A stretch of DNA of 64,000 nt from Thiobacillus thioparus DSM 505. Its GTDB lineage: Bacteria > Pseudomonadota > Gammaproteobacteria > Burkholderiales > Thiobacillaceae. The stretch covers positions 118,857 to 182,856 of the forward strand of contig NZ_KB891330.1 in NCBI RefSeq assembly GCF_000373385.1. Direction: 5' to 3'. The stretch's first letter is position 1; each line of letters starts with the position of its first letter. Made by a program: the position numbers and the translations under genes. The notes under the pieces are model-generated. The model had not been told where the DNA came from, did not search any database, and saw only the letters and a program-made list of their open reading frames with translations. Positions 46,309 to 58,094 of this stretch are shown one piece after another.

Positions 46309-47799
46309 GTGGCCGTCGCCGTCGTCAAAAGCCGGGCGCTGAACGGCATGCATGCGCCGGAGGTGGTGGTCGAGGCGCATCTGGCCAACGGGCTGCCGGC
46401 CTTCACGCTGGTCGGCCTCCCGGAAACCGAGGTGAAAGAAGCACGCGACCGCGTGCGCGCTGCAATCCAGAATGCCCGCTACGAATTCCCCGCGCGCCGC
46501 ATCACGGTCAATCTCGCCCCGGCCGATTTGCCGAAGGAATCCGGACGCTTCGACCTGCCGATCGCACTGGCAATCCTCGCCGCCTCCGGGCAGGTTCCGG
46601 CCGACAGATTCAAGCATGCCGAATTCGCTGGCGAACTCGCACTGACCGGCGAATTGCGTCCGGTGCGCGGTGCGCTGGCGATGGCACTCGCGACACGCAC
46701 GGCAGGCCGACAACTGGTGCTGCCCGCCGCCTCGGCGAGTGAAGCAGCGCTCGCCAGCGGCGTCGAGACGCTGGGGGCGGCGAGCCTGCTCGATGTCTGT
46801 GCCTGGCTCGCCGGGCAGACATCACTCTCCGCGCCTGAACCAAACGCCCTACCCCTGGCGCCCGACTATCCCGACTTCGCAGAGGTCAAAGGCCAGGCTG
46901 CCGCTCGGCGTGCACTCGAAGTCGCCGCCGCCGGCGGGCATTCGATCTTGATGTCAGGACCGCCCGGCACCGGCAAGTCGATGCTGGCCGCACGCTTTCC
47001 GGGCATTCTGCCGGCGATGGACGAGACCGAGGCGCTGGAAGCGGCTGCGGTCGCTTCGCTCAACGGCGGTTTCCGCCATGAACACTGGCAGCGCCGTCCC
47101 TTCCGCGCGCCGCACCACACTGCCTCGGCGGTGGCTTTGGTAGGCGGCGGCGGCAACCCGCGTCCGGGCGAGATTTCGCTGGCCCACCACGGCGTGCTGT
47201 TTCTCGACGAACTGCCGGAATTTTCCCGGCAGGTGCTGGAAGTGTTGCGCGAGCCGCTGGAAACCGGACGCATCACGATCTCCCGCGCCGCCCGGCAGGC
47301 CGATTTCCCGGCGCGCTTCCAGCTGGTCGCGGCAATGAACCCCTGCCCCTGCGGCTACCTCGGTCACCCGACCCAGGCCTGCCGCGACACGCCGGATCAG
47401 ATTGCGCGCTACCGCGGACGCATTTCGGGACCGCTGCTCGACCGCATCGACATCCAGATCAGCGTGCCGGCGTTGGCGCAAGACGAACTGATGCAGGCGA
47501 GCGCCGGCGAACCCAGCGCCGCCATCCGCGGCCGCGTGCAGGCGGCGCGCGCGCGCCAGATGCAGCGGCAGGGCAAGCCCAACGCTGCGCTCGGCACCCA
47601 GGAAATCGAACAGTTCTGCCAACTGGATGCAGCCGGGGAAAGCTTATTGAAGCAGGCGATCGCGCGGCTGAACCTGTCGGCGCGCGCTTATCATCGTGTC
47701 CTCAAGCTCGCACGCAGCGTGGCCGACCTGGCTGACAGCGACGCAATCGCACCGGCACATCTCGCCGAAGCCATTCAATACAGACGGCCCCCAGCATGA
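46309..47799 (+). CDS. comM: ComM/YifB-family Mg-chelatase-like AAA+ ATPase
   Basis: From a GTG at 46309 (MAVAVVKSRALNGMHAPEVVV) the 496-residue protein has the ChlI-like N-terminal domain (LVGLPETEVKEARDRVRAAI, ITVNLAPADLPKESGRFDLP), the AAA+ module with Walker A SGPPGTGKS, Walker B LFLDELPEF, and the Cys motif NPCPCGYLG...C near residue 345. ComM is a branch-migration helicase that aids natural transformation; YifB naming is common. The linkage to ubiK is common in Betaproteobacteria. Confidence 0.92.
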   Translation: MAVAVVKSRALNGMHAPEVVVEAHLANGLPAFTLVGLPETEVKEARDRVRAAIQNARYEFPARRITVNLAPADLPKESGRFDLPIALAILAASGQVPADRFKHAEFAGELALTGELRPVRGALAMALATRTAGRQLVLPAASASEAALASGVETLGAASLLDVCAWLAGQTSLSAPEPNALPLAPDYPDFAEVKGQAAARRALEVAAAGGHSILMSGPPGTGKSMLAARFPGILPAMDETEALEAAAVASLNGGFRHEHWQRRPFRAPHHTASAVALVGGGGNPRPGEISLAHHGVLFLDELPEFSRQVLEVLREPLETGRITISRAARQADFPARFQLVAAMNPCPCGYLGHPTQACRDTPDQIARYRGRISGPLLDRIDIQISVPALAQDELMQASAGEPSAAIRGRVQAARARQMQRQGKPNAALGTQEIEQFCQLDAAGESLLKQAIARLNLSARAYHRVLKLARSVADLADSDAIAPAHLAEAIQYRRPPA

Positions 47800-48827
47800 G
47801 CGATCCCTACGAATCCTGGCAGGAAGAAAAGCAGTCGGCCTGGTTGTATCGCGTCGTCGCAGAGTGCGAGCGCGGCACGACGCGCGAAGCACTGTTCAAC
47901 GAACTGGCGCAGGCGGCCGACGACCAGGCGGAAATATGGCTGGCCGCCATTACGCAAAAGGGTGGCCAACCACCCGCTGCGTTCCGGCCCGATCTGCGCG
48001 CGCGCGTCGTCGCCACCCTTACCCGCAGATTCAAGCCGCGTGCCATGCGCAGCGTGCTGGCGGCGATGAAGGTACGCGGCATGGCGCTCTATACGCAAAA
48101 CCCGCCGCATCCCATGCCGCTCCGGCGCGACGACATCGGCAAGCGCCACCAGAACGGTGCTGCGGGCAATGCCTTGCGTGCAGGGGTATTCGGGGTCAAC
48201 GACGGCCTGGTATCGAACGCTGCGTTGATCTATGGCGTGGCGGGTGCTGCCCCGGAGCCCTCGATCATCGTGTTGACCGGCGTGGCGGGCTTGCTGGCGG
48301 GCGCATTCTCGATGGCGTCGGGCGAATATGTGTCGGTCCGTTCACAGCGCGAAATGTTCGAATACCAGATCGGCCTCGAGCGCGACGAGCTGGACGAATA
48401 CCCTCAGGAGGAGGCAGCCGAACTGGCGCTGATCTATGCCGCCAAGGGCATGGACACGGCCGAGGCGCGGCGGCTGGCAGACACCCTGATGCAGGATCCC
48501 GAACGCGCGCTCGACACCCTGGCACGGGAGGAGCTCGGCCTGAACCCCGACGAACTCGGCTCGCCATGGGTGGCGGCCATCTCGTCGTTTGCTGCCTTCA
48601 CGGCGGGTGCGGCGCTGCCCTTGCTGCCATTCCTGTTCGGCTACGACCAGGCGCTTCCTGTCTCGATCGGACTAACGGCACTGGGACTGTTTGCCGTCGG
48701 CGCCAGCATGAGTCTGTTCACCGGCCGTCACGCCCTCCTGGGCGGCCTGCGCATGTTGGGCATCGGCGGCGCGGCGGGGCTGGCCACCTATTTCATCGGT
48801 GCCTGGCTGGGGGTGTCGCTGGGCTGA
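47796..48827 (+). CDS. VIT1/CCC1-family metal transporter with ferritin-like N-terminal domain
   Basis: The 343-residue protein overlaps comM by four bases. Residues 1-125 form a helical domain resembling the ferritin/rubrerythrin-like part of Er-VIT1 proteins (YESWQEEKQSAWLYRVVAECE, ADDQAEIWLAAI); several Glu could bind iron, though an EXXH pair is not evident. From residue 128 it is a VIT1/CCC1 membrane domain: LRAGVFGVNDGLVSNAALIYGVAGA, GLLAGAFSMASGEYVSVRSQ and four further helices. It likely exports iron or manganese from the cytoplasm. Confidence 0.88.
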   Translation: MSDPYESWQEEKQSAWLYRVVAECERGTTREALFNELAQAADDQAEIWLAAITQKGGQPPAAFRPDLRARVVATLTRRFKPRAMRSVLAAMKVRGMALYTQNPPHPMPLRRDDIGKRHQNGAAGNALRAGVFGVNDGLVSNAALIYGVAGAAPEPSIIVLTGVAGLLAGAFSMASGEYVSVRSQREMFEYQIGLERDELDEYPQEEAAELALIYAAKGMDTAEARRLADTLMQDPERALDTLAREELGLNPDELGSPWVAAISSFAAFTAGAALPLLPFLFGYDQALPVSIGLTALGLFAVGASMSLFTGRHALLGGLRMLGIGGAAGLATYFIGAWLGVSLG

Positions 48828-48943
48828 GCGTTCTGTCCCCGGAGAATCCCAAGAAACATTCCTGGAGACAGGAAATCGTGCCCGGATGGGCAGCGACAAT
48901 CAGTTTGCTCAGTCTTGCTTAGGGCGCTCCATGAACGGAAGAC

Positions 48944-49330
48944 TCAGGTTTGCTCCCATGGCAAGCCATCATGGCGCCAGCCGTTTTTTGTGCTGCGATG
49001 GCGCGTTTCATCCATATCGCCTTCAAACCCGTGCAGCACGTTGTAGACCTCGGGGAACCCGTATTTCTCGAGGTAACGTCCCGCTTCCATCGAGCGCCGC
49101 CCCGAACGGCAGATCAGCACCACGGGGCGATTGACCGATGCCGCCTTGCGCGCATGCCCTAAAAAATCGGGATTGACGTCCCAATCCGGTCCGTCCTGCC
49201 AGGCAATGTGGATTGCGCCGGCCGGGTGGCCGACGAACAGGTATTCGATTTCCGAGCGGCAATCGATGAACACCGCCTCAGGATGCAGTTGCAAAAACTC
49301 GTGGGATTCCCGGGGGGTCATATGTTTCAT
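48944..49330 (-). CDS. rhodanese-like sulfurtransferase
   Basis: The 128-residue single-domain protein starts MKHMTPRESHEFLQLHPEAVF and has the active-site loop VLICRSGRRSMEAGRYL with catalytic Cys74, and FIDCRSEIEYLFVGHPAGAIHI. It should carry a persulfide and act in sulfur transfer or as a regulator. The C-terminal part (GFEGDMDETRHRSTKNGWRHDGLPWEQT) is typical of the GlpE/YgaP-like group. The ATG at 49330 is preferred over a start ten codons earlier because it follows the family start. Confidence 0.9.
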   Translation of the reverse strand: MKHMTPRESHEFLQLHPEAVFIDCRSEIEYLFVGHPAGAIHIAWQDGPDWDVNPDFLGHARKAASVNRPVVLICRSGRRSMEAGRYLEKYGFPEVYNVLHGFEGDMDETRHRSTKNGWRHDGLPWEQT

Positions 49331-49385
49331 CGTGCGCTCCGCAGTGACGTTCTTACCCACCCTAGCAGATCGGTTTCAATGCCCC

Positions 49386-49417
49386 AAAAAACCAGGGCCC
49401 CGACAAGCGGGGCCCTG
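49386..49417 (-). terminator. intrinsic terminator after the second PEP-CTERM gene
   Basis: Ten-base arms CAGGGCCCCG/CGGGGCCCTG (49393-49402, 49408-49417) with a five-base loop, then GTTTTTT on the minus strand, 20 bases after the stop. Confidence 0.92.
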
Positions 49418-49436
49418 TGTGCTCTGGCTGATATCG

Positions 49437-50294
49437 TCAGGCAGCAACGTGCATTGTGCGCCGGGCCTTGAAACGTGTCAGGCCGAGCAGCCCTGCCCCC
49501 ATCAACAGCAGGGTACCAGGTTCCGGCACGCCGCCGCCGCCCGTGCTACAACCCGGGGTTCCGGGCGGTGCGTTATCGCAGGTACAGCCCGCCAGTGAAA
49601 TCAACTTGAAATAGTCATTTCCGGCCTTGGTCGAGTCGCCCCCGACCATGGTGTTCAATGCACCGATCAGCCAGTAGCTGGAATAGGTGCTGTTGGCAAA
49701 GTCATGGGCGCCCGTGCTGGAACCTGCAAGAAAATTCCCGATCAGCGACCAGCCGTTGGACAGCAGGCCTGCATAAGTCTGATTGGTCAAGCTGGCGGGA
49801 TTACCCGCTCCCGTATACGCTAGAACCGTGAAATCGGAGTCGGTCGCGACCCAGCCTGCGGAGAAGGACGTGAGGTTCACCTTGTCCGTGAACGAGAACA
49901 GGATGGAGTCCGTACGTCCATTGTTATCGATCGCATGTTCGGGGCTGAGTCCCTCATTGGTGTCACTGCCTCCACCCGTGCAATTGGCAAAGCCGCTGCA
50001 ATCGTTGTTCCGGACACCCAGACCGCTGCTGCCATTCAAGGTGATGTAGGCGCTCTCCAGCTGGACATTGGCGGAGCCGACCGTATTGGACCACCCGGAA
50101 GCCGTGGCCGTAATGCCACCCTGCGTATTGCTCGTCTGGTTGTTGAACGTCCAGGTATCGCAATTGGGGTTGCTCGTACCGCCCCCGCCGCAATTATTGT
50201 TCGAGGAATAGGTAGCCTGGGCGGTGTTCATGACGCCTAGTCCAATAGCCATAACGCTCGCCGCCCTGATTGCCTGCCAAAATTTTCTAGTCAT
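49437..50294 (-). CDS. PEP-CTERM sorting-domain exported protein
   Basis: The 285-residue product has a signal (VMAIGLGVMNTAQA), a Gly/Asn/Ser/Thr-rich mature part with four Cys before the anchor (CGGGG, CDTW, CSGFANC and later CTCDN), and a C-terminal anchor VPEPGTLLLMGAGLLGLTRFKARR. It resembles surface or polysaccharide-associated PEP-CTERM proteins. A sigma-54 promoter lies 46 bases upstream, as expected for PrsK/PrsR-controlled PEP-CTERM genes. It follows prsT on the same strand, but the promoter between them shows it is also expressed independently. Confidence 0.9.
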   Translation of the reverse strand: MTRKFWQAIRAASVMAIGLGVMNTAQATYSSNNNCGGGGTSNPNCDTWTFNNQTSNTQGGITATASGWSNTVGSANVQLESAYITLNGSSGLGVRNNDCSGFANCTGGGSDTNEGLSPEHAIDNNGRTDSILFSFTDKVNLTSFSAGWVATDSDFTVLAYTGAGNPASLTNQTYAGLLSNGWSLIGNFLAGSSTGAHDFANSTYSSYWLIGALNTMVGGDSTKAGNDYFKLISLAGCTCDNAPPGTPGCSTGGGGVPEPGTLLLMGAGLLGLTRFKARRTMHVAA

Positions 50295-50339
50295 TTTGAT
50301 TTGTCCTTACTTAATCCAAGGAATACGCGCTTCACATAA

Positions 50340-50355
50340 AGCAACAGCCGTACCA
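50340..50355 (-). promoter_or_regulatory. sigma-54 promoter of the second PEP-CTERM gene
   Basis: TGGTACGGCTGTTGCT matches TGGYACR-N4-TTGCW fully, with GG and GC ten bases apart. The flanking sequence is AT-rich. Confidence 0.85.
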
Positions 50356-50470
50356 AAAATTATTTTTCATTAATTATCAAATAGATAAACACAACCCCTA
50401 TACCCAGCCCCGTACTTTCTAACGCGTTGTGTAAAAAAAACCGACTGCGGCCCGTCCCAGCGCCAACCGC

Positions 50471-53197
50471 TTATTTGCTGCCCGCCTGCTTGCGCCTCAG
50501 CGCTTCGGCCAGATGATCGCGTATCTCGGGGTTTTCTGGCGACCGCACCTGGGCCTCGCGCAGATAGCGCAGGCCTTTCTCGACCTGCCCGGCTTCCACC
50601 CAGGCCCAACCCAGGGTGTCGGCCACATTGGCATCGTTCGGCGCCAGTTGATAGGCCCGTTCCGCCACGGCCAGCGCGCCAGGCTGGCGCCGCTTAAGCA
50701 TGACGTAGGCCAGGTCGTTGTGGATGCCGGCGTCGTTGGGCAATTGCCGGCTCAAGGTTTCGTAATGCTGTTGCGCGAGATCCAACCGTCCTGATTGGAT
50801 ATAGGCCCCGGCCAGGATGCGGCGGGCGGCGGGATCCGCCGGATTGCTGCCGACCCAGGACTGGATGAATGTCAGCGCCTTGGCCGGGTTGCCCGACGCG
50901 TTGTAGGCGTTGTACAAACCGATCGCATGTGTCGCATTTTTCTCGATATTGTATGCAGCACCGTAGGCCGTGATGGCCTCCCCATAACGCTGGCGTTGCA
51001 TGGCAATGTCGCCGAGCAGTTGCTGCACAGCTGCTGCGCGGGGATATTGGGCAGCCAGGGCGCGCGCCTGCTTGTCGGCCCCATCCAGGTTGCCTGAGAA
51101 TTTTTCAAGGCCGGTCTTGAGCAACAGCGCCGGGAAATAGCCCGGTTTGCTCAGCAAGGCCTTGTCCAGCGAATAGCGCGCGCCCTCGTAATCGCCCGCG
51201 CTGATCTGGAGCTCGGCCGCACGCTGCTGCCAATCGGCATCGAAGCCCGCCAGCTGGGTAATGCGCTTGAAGTTCTCGCGCGCCAGGCCGCGATTGCCGA
51301 TGGCTAGATAACACCGCCCCAGCGCCGCCAGGGCCTGCAAATTATCCCGATTGGACGCCTGCGCCTCCTTGGCGATATTCAATGCTTTCTGCACGTCACC
51401 CGTACCCAGATACAGATCGACCAGCATGAGGTTGGGCCTGAGGCTTTGCGGATTGAACGAACGCGCCTTCTCCAGCCAGCGTACAGCATCCTGCGTACGC
51501 CCGGCAGCCAACTCCAGTTGGGCCAGCTCATACAGCGCATCCAGGTTCTTCGGCTGATCCTTGAGCACGGACAGCAGGCGGCGCCGTGCATCCTCCGGCT
51601 TGCCTTCATATCGGTCCAGACGCGCCAGATTGAGCTTGGCCGGGGTAAAACCCGGGTTCTTCTCCAGCACCTGCTCATAGGTTTTACGGGCGCCAGCCGT
51701 GTCTTTCGACACGCCGCGCGCCACCGCCAGGAGGTTCAGCACGGTCAGATTCTGCGGTTCGTTCTTGAGCACGGCCTGCAGCACCTGTATCGCCGGTTTG
51801 GTCTGGTTCTGCTTGAGATACATGATGGCCAGCGGAACGCCCGAATAGGCACGGCCCGGGGTTTTTGCGTAGGCCTTTTGCAGCTGCGCCATACCCTGCG
51901 CTTCCTGCCCGACCCCAATCAGGCTCAAGCCAAAATTCGTGGCGATATCCGGCGTATTGCCGCCGCTCACCCCCTCAGCCTGCTCGAGCAGCGAAACTGC
52001 CTTGGAGTGCTGGCCCAGCGCCATGTAGGCGGTTGCCAGCAAGGACAGCGCCTGGGGGTCGTTGGGCCGCGCCCGCGCCGGTCCCTCGAGAAACGCAATT
52101 GCCTTGGCGTAATCCTTCTCGCTCATGAGGATGGCGGTCATGATCTTGCGCGCGCCCATGTGCTGGGGATATTTTTTGAGATAACTGCCAAGATAAGTCT
52201 TGGCCTTTTCATTCTGGCCCAGGCTGTAATGGGCAATGCCGCCCAGGAGCACCAGTTGCGGACGCGTCTGCACCGCCTCGAAGGGCAGGGCATCCAGCGC
52301 GCTAGCCGCCGCGGTGAGCGCATTGCGCGCTTCCGTATCCTTTCCTTGCCGCCCGGCCTGGAGCGCCTGCAGATAGGCGCTTCGCGGATCGTCCGGAAAC
52401 TTCTGCTTCAATACAGCCACGTCCCGGGCCGCTTCCTTGTCGCGGTTGAGATCGAACAACAAGGACGCCCGGGCGATCAGCGCATCCAGATAATCGGGCT
52501 TCAGCGCCAGCGCCTTGCCATAGCCCGCCAACGCATCCGGGGCATTCCCCTGCGCATGAGCGATCGAGCCTTTCATGTTCCAGCCGGCAGGATCGCCCGG
52601 TTTCTTGGTGATGGCCAACTGCGCCATGGCCGCCGCATCCGAAAAGTTTCCGCTGCGCAAATAGGCCATCGACTGCGCAATCAGTGCGGCCGGATTGTTG
52701 GGATCGATCTGCCGGGCCTGTTCCAGCGACTGGATCGCCGCGCGCGTCTGATCGAGGTCGATCTGCGCATAAGCTCGCGTGACCAGCACCTTGTATTTCA
52801 CCTCGGGCGGGAGTCCGTCAGGCGAAAAGCGCTCCAGCAAAGCCTGATTCTTGCCCAGCAGGTTGTAGACCTCGACCTGCATGGCGATGATCTGCGACCG
52901 GTCCGCCCCCAACCGCTCCGCATCCGCCAGTACACGCTCCGCACCCAAGGGTGCGCCGCTGTCGAGGTAGGCCTTGCCCAGCAGGACCAGGGCCGGCAGC
53001 ATTTTGCTGTCCTGCTGCAAGGCGTTCTTCAACTGGACGATGGCACCCTTGGTGTCCTTGTTCTGCATCCGGACCAGCGCATCCTCGTAAAAGTCCGAGG
53101 CTTGCACCGCGCGGTCGGCAGCCCATGCCAGATGAGGAGACAGCGCGCCCAACAGGAGGGCCAGCAGGATTGGGGCCACGTGTTTTCTTGTCGTCAT
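50471..53197 (-). CDS. prsT: PEP-CTERM system TPR protein PrsT
   Basis: From ATG 53197 the 908-residue product has a Sec signal (VAPILLALLLGALSPHLAWA) and then an almost continuous array of TPR-like helical repeats (AIVQLKNALQQDSKMLPALVLLGKAYLDSGA, ALAALGRCYLAIGNRGLARENF, GWAWVEAGQVEKGLRYLREA). Length, start of the mature part (FYEDALVRMQNKDTKGAIVQLKNAL) and linkage to PEP-CTERM genes fit PrsT. Members are usually lipoproteins; here no Cys follows the signal, so it should be a soluble periplasmic protein or have lost the anchor. It probably assists polysaccharide export or exosortase-linked sorting. Confidence 0.9.
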   Translation of the reverse strand: MTTRKHVAPILLALLLGALSPHLAWAADRAVQASDFYEDALVRMQNKDTKGAIVQLKNALQQDSKMLPALVLLGKAYLDSGAPLGAERVLADAERLGADRSQIIAMQVEVYNLLGKNQALLERFSPDGLPPEVKYKVLVTRAYAQIDLDQTRAAIQSLEQARQIDPNNPAALIAQSMAYLRSGNFSDAAAMAQLAITKKPGDPAGWNMKGSIAHAQGNAPDALAGYGKALALKPDYLDALIARASLLFDLNRDKEAARDVAVLKQKFPDDPRSAYLQALQAGRQGKDTEARNALTAAASALDALPFEAVQTRPQLVLLGGIAHYSLGQNEKAKTYLGSYLKKYPQHMGARKIMTAILMSEKDYAKAIAFLEGPARARPNDPQALSLLATAYMALGQHSKAVSLLEQAEGVSGGNTPDIATNFGLSLIGVGQEAQGMAQLQKAYAKTPGRAYSGVPLAIMYLKQNQTKPAIQVLQAVLKNEPQNLTVLNLLAVARGVSKDTAGARKTYEQVLEKNPGFTPAKLNLARLDRYEGKPEDARRRLLSVLKDQPKNLDALYELAQLELAAGRTQDAVRWLEKARSFNPQSLRPNLMLVDLYLGTGDVQKALNIAKEAQASNRDNLQALAALGRCYLAIGNRGLARENFKRITQLAGFDADWQQRAAELQISAGDYEGARYSLDKALLSKPGYFPALLLKTGLEKFSGNLDGADKQARALAAQYPRAAAVQQLLGDIAMQRQRYGEAITAYGAAYNIEKNATHAIGLYNAYNASGNPAKALTFIQSWVGSNPADPAARRILAGAYIQSGRLDLAQQHYETLSRQLPNDAGIHNDLAYVMLKRRQPGALAVAERAYQLAPNDANVADTLGWAWVEAGQVEKGLRYLREAQVRSPENPEIRDHLAEALRRKQAGSK

Positions 53198-53246
53198 CCG
53201 AATGCTCGTGAGATCGAGTACCTTGCATTTTGCATGGCAAGAGTAC

Positions 53247-53262
53247 TGCAAGGATCAGACCA
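53247..53262 (-). promoter_or_regulatory. sigma-54 promoter of prsT
   Basis: TGGTCTGATCCTTGCA on the minus strand has GG and GC ten bases apart and a full TTGCA -12 box; the -24 box deviates at one or two bases. It is about 50 bases before the prsT ATG. Confidence 0.7.
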
Positions 53263-53412
53263 GTCCGGCCGGCGCTTTCCAGGCCTGTTCGGTCGGGACG
53301 CCGCATTCCGCCATGTAGCAAACCCGATAGCAATGTCGACATATCAACAGTTGCCGGCAGGGTCCCGGCCCGGCAGTGATACCATTCAGGTTTGCCCGCG
53401 TCCGCCTGCATC

Positions 53413-57102
<3,690 letters not shown>

Positions 57103-57105
57103 GGG

Positions 57106-57158
57106 AAGCAGGCAGGGCTTACCTGCTCGATGATCCGAGATTACCAGCCCGCCTGCTT
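57106..57158. repeat. imperfect inverted repeat between convergent metH and NUDIX genes
   Basis: AAGCAGGC-a-GGGCT (57106-57119) pairs with AGCCC-GCCTGCTT (57146-57158) around a 26-base loop. No T run follows on either side. It may be a bidirectional stop for the two convergent genes. Confidence 0.5.
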
Positions 57159-57171
57159 GAATGATCAGGGC

Positions 57172-57801
57172 TTACCAGTCCTGATTGAGCATCTTCTCCA
57201 GCCAGAACAGCCCGATCACGGTCTTGGTTTCGCAGATCTTCCCGCTGCGTAGCCAATCCATCGCCTCGCCGAACGGAACCCGCAGGATTTCCAGGAATTC
57301 GTCGGGATCGCGGCCATAGTTGCCGGGTGTCAGTCCGCGCGCCAGATAGAACGCCAAGCGCTCGTCGGAATAGCCGATGCAGGGATAGATGGTGGTGACC
57401 TCACGCCATTCAGCAGCGGTGTAGCCGGTTTCTTCTTCCAGTTCGCGCTTCGCGCAGGTCAGATCGTCCTCGCCCGAGTCGATCTTTCCGGCTGGCAACT
57501 CGATGAAATCGCGCCGCAGGGGATAGCGATGCTGGCGTTCCAGCAGCAGGTCGCCGTTCTCGAACAGGGGAATGATCACGACGGCACCGGGGTGGATGAT
57601 GTATTCGCGAGTCGATTCGCCGCCATTGGGCAGGCGCACGCGATCGCATTTGACGTGCATCAGCCGTCCCTTGAAGACGGTTTCGCTGGCCAGTTCGGTT
57701 TCGGTGAGCGTGGTTGTAGTCACTTTATTCGAAGGGGTATCCCCCGGGACAGCCTCCAAGCCTGTCCCTTGCGGGTGCTGGTCTGTGATGTCTTTTTCCA
57801 T
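57172..57801 (-). CDS. NUDIX hydrolase, ADP-ribose pyrophosphatase type
   Basis: The 209-residue protein has the NUDIX box GKIDSGEDDLTCAKRELEEETGY with all core residues (G, E, REL, EE, G), preceded by EYIIHPGAVVIIPLFENGDLLLERQHRYPLRRDFIELPA, as in NudF/ADP-ribose pyrophosphatases. It likely hydrolyses ADP-ribose or a similar nucleoside diphosphate. The first 35 residues are poorly conserved; a later in-frame start is possible. A terminator and candidate small RNA lie just upstream on the same strand. Confidence 0.88.
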   Translation of the reverse strand: MEKDITDQHPQGTGLEAVPGDTPSNKVTTTTLTETELASETVFKGRLMHVKCDRVRLPNGGESTREYIIHPGAVVIIPLFENGDLLLERQHRYPLRRDFIELPAGKIDSGEDDLTCAKRELEEETGYTAAEWREVTTIYPCIGYSDERLAFYLARGLTPGNYGRDPDEFLEILRVPFGEAMDWLRSGKICETKTVIGLFWLEKMLNQDW

Positions 57802-57825
57802 GGCCGCATGATAGCCGGCACGGGT

Positions 57826-57855
57826 AAAAAAATGCCGGGTTCTTGCGAACCCGGC
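57826..57855 (-). terminator. intrinsic terminator just upstream of the NUDIX gene
   Basis: GCCGGGTTC-GCAA-GAACCCGGC then A and seven T on the minus strand. It ends 24 bases before the NUDIX start, so it ends a transcript that starts upstream and does not include the NUDIX gene, or acts as an attenuator. Confidence 0.9.
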
Positions 57856-57945
57856 GGAATTGAGGAGACACGTTCCTCATTGCGGAGAACTTCGCTCACT
57901 GCGAAACAGCAAGCCCAGTCATCCTACGAAGCAGAACGAAATCCG
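57826..57945 (-). ncRNA. candidate small RNA (about 100-120 nt)
   Basis: Reading the minus strand from about 57945 there is a stem TTCGC/GCGAA (57891-57905), a second stem TGAGGA/TCCTCA (57861-57879) and then a strong terminator (57826-57855). No coding frame fits. A palindrome TACAACT-TT-AGTTGTA (57950-57965) sits just upstream and could be an operator; the promoter was not identified with certainty. The alternative is an attenuated 5' leader of the NUDIX gene. Confidence 0.4.
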
Positions 57946-58017
57946 GCTATACAACTTTAGTTGTAGTCAACGTCTAACAACATGATAATAAACGAATTTA
58001 TTTTAAGATTCGCGCAC

Positions 58018-58042
58018 GAAACAGGGGCATCCTGCCCGTTTC
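58018..58042 (-). terminator. hairpin after the AlgR-like gene
   Basis: GAAAC..GGGCA-TCC-TGCCC-GTTTC forms a stable stem with a two-base bulge, 53 bases past the stop of the LytTR regulator. It lacks a T run, so it may need Rho or only stabilise the 3' end. Confidence 0.45.
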
Positions 58043-58094
58043 ACCTGTCTGGCGCCGCCAATCCCGCCAGTACCGTGTGAGAACACCCACCGCC

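Noticed and set aside
53198..53412. SAM, SAH or cobalamin riboswitch upstream of metH
   Set aside because: None of the conserved cores was recognised; the stretch also holds the prsT sigma-54 promoter.
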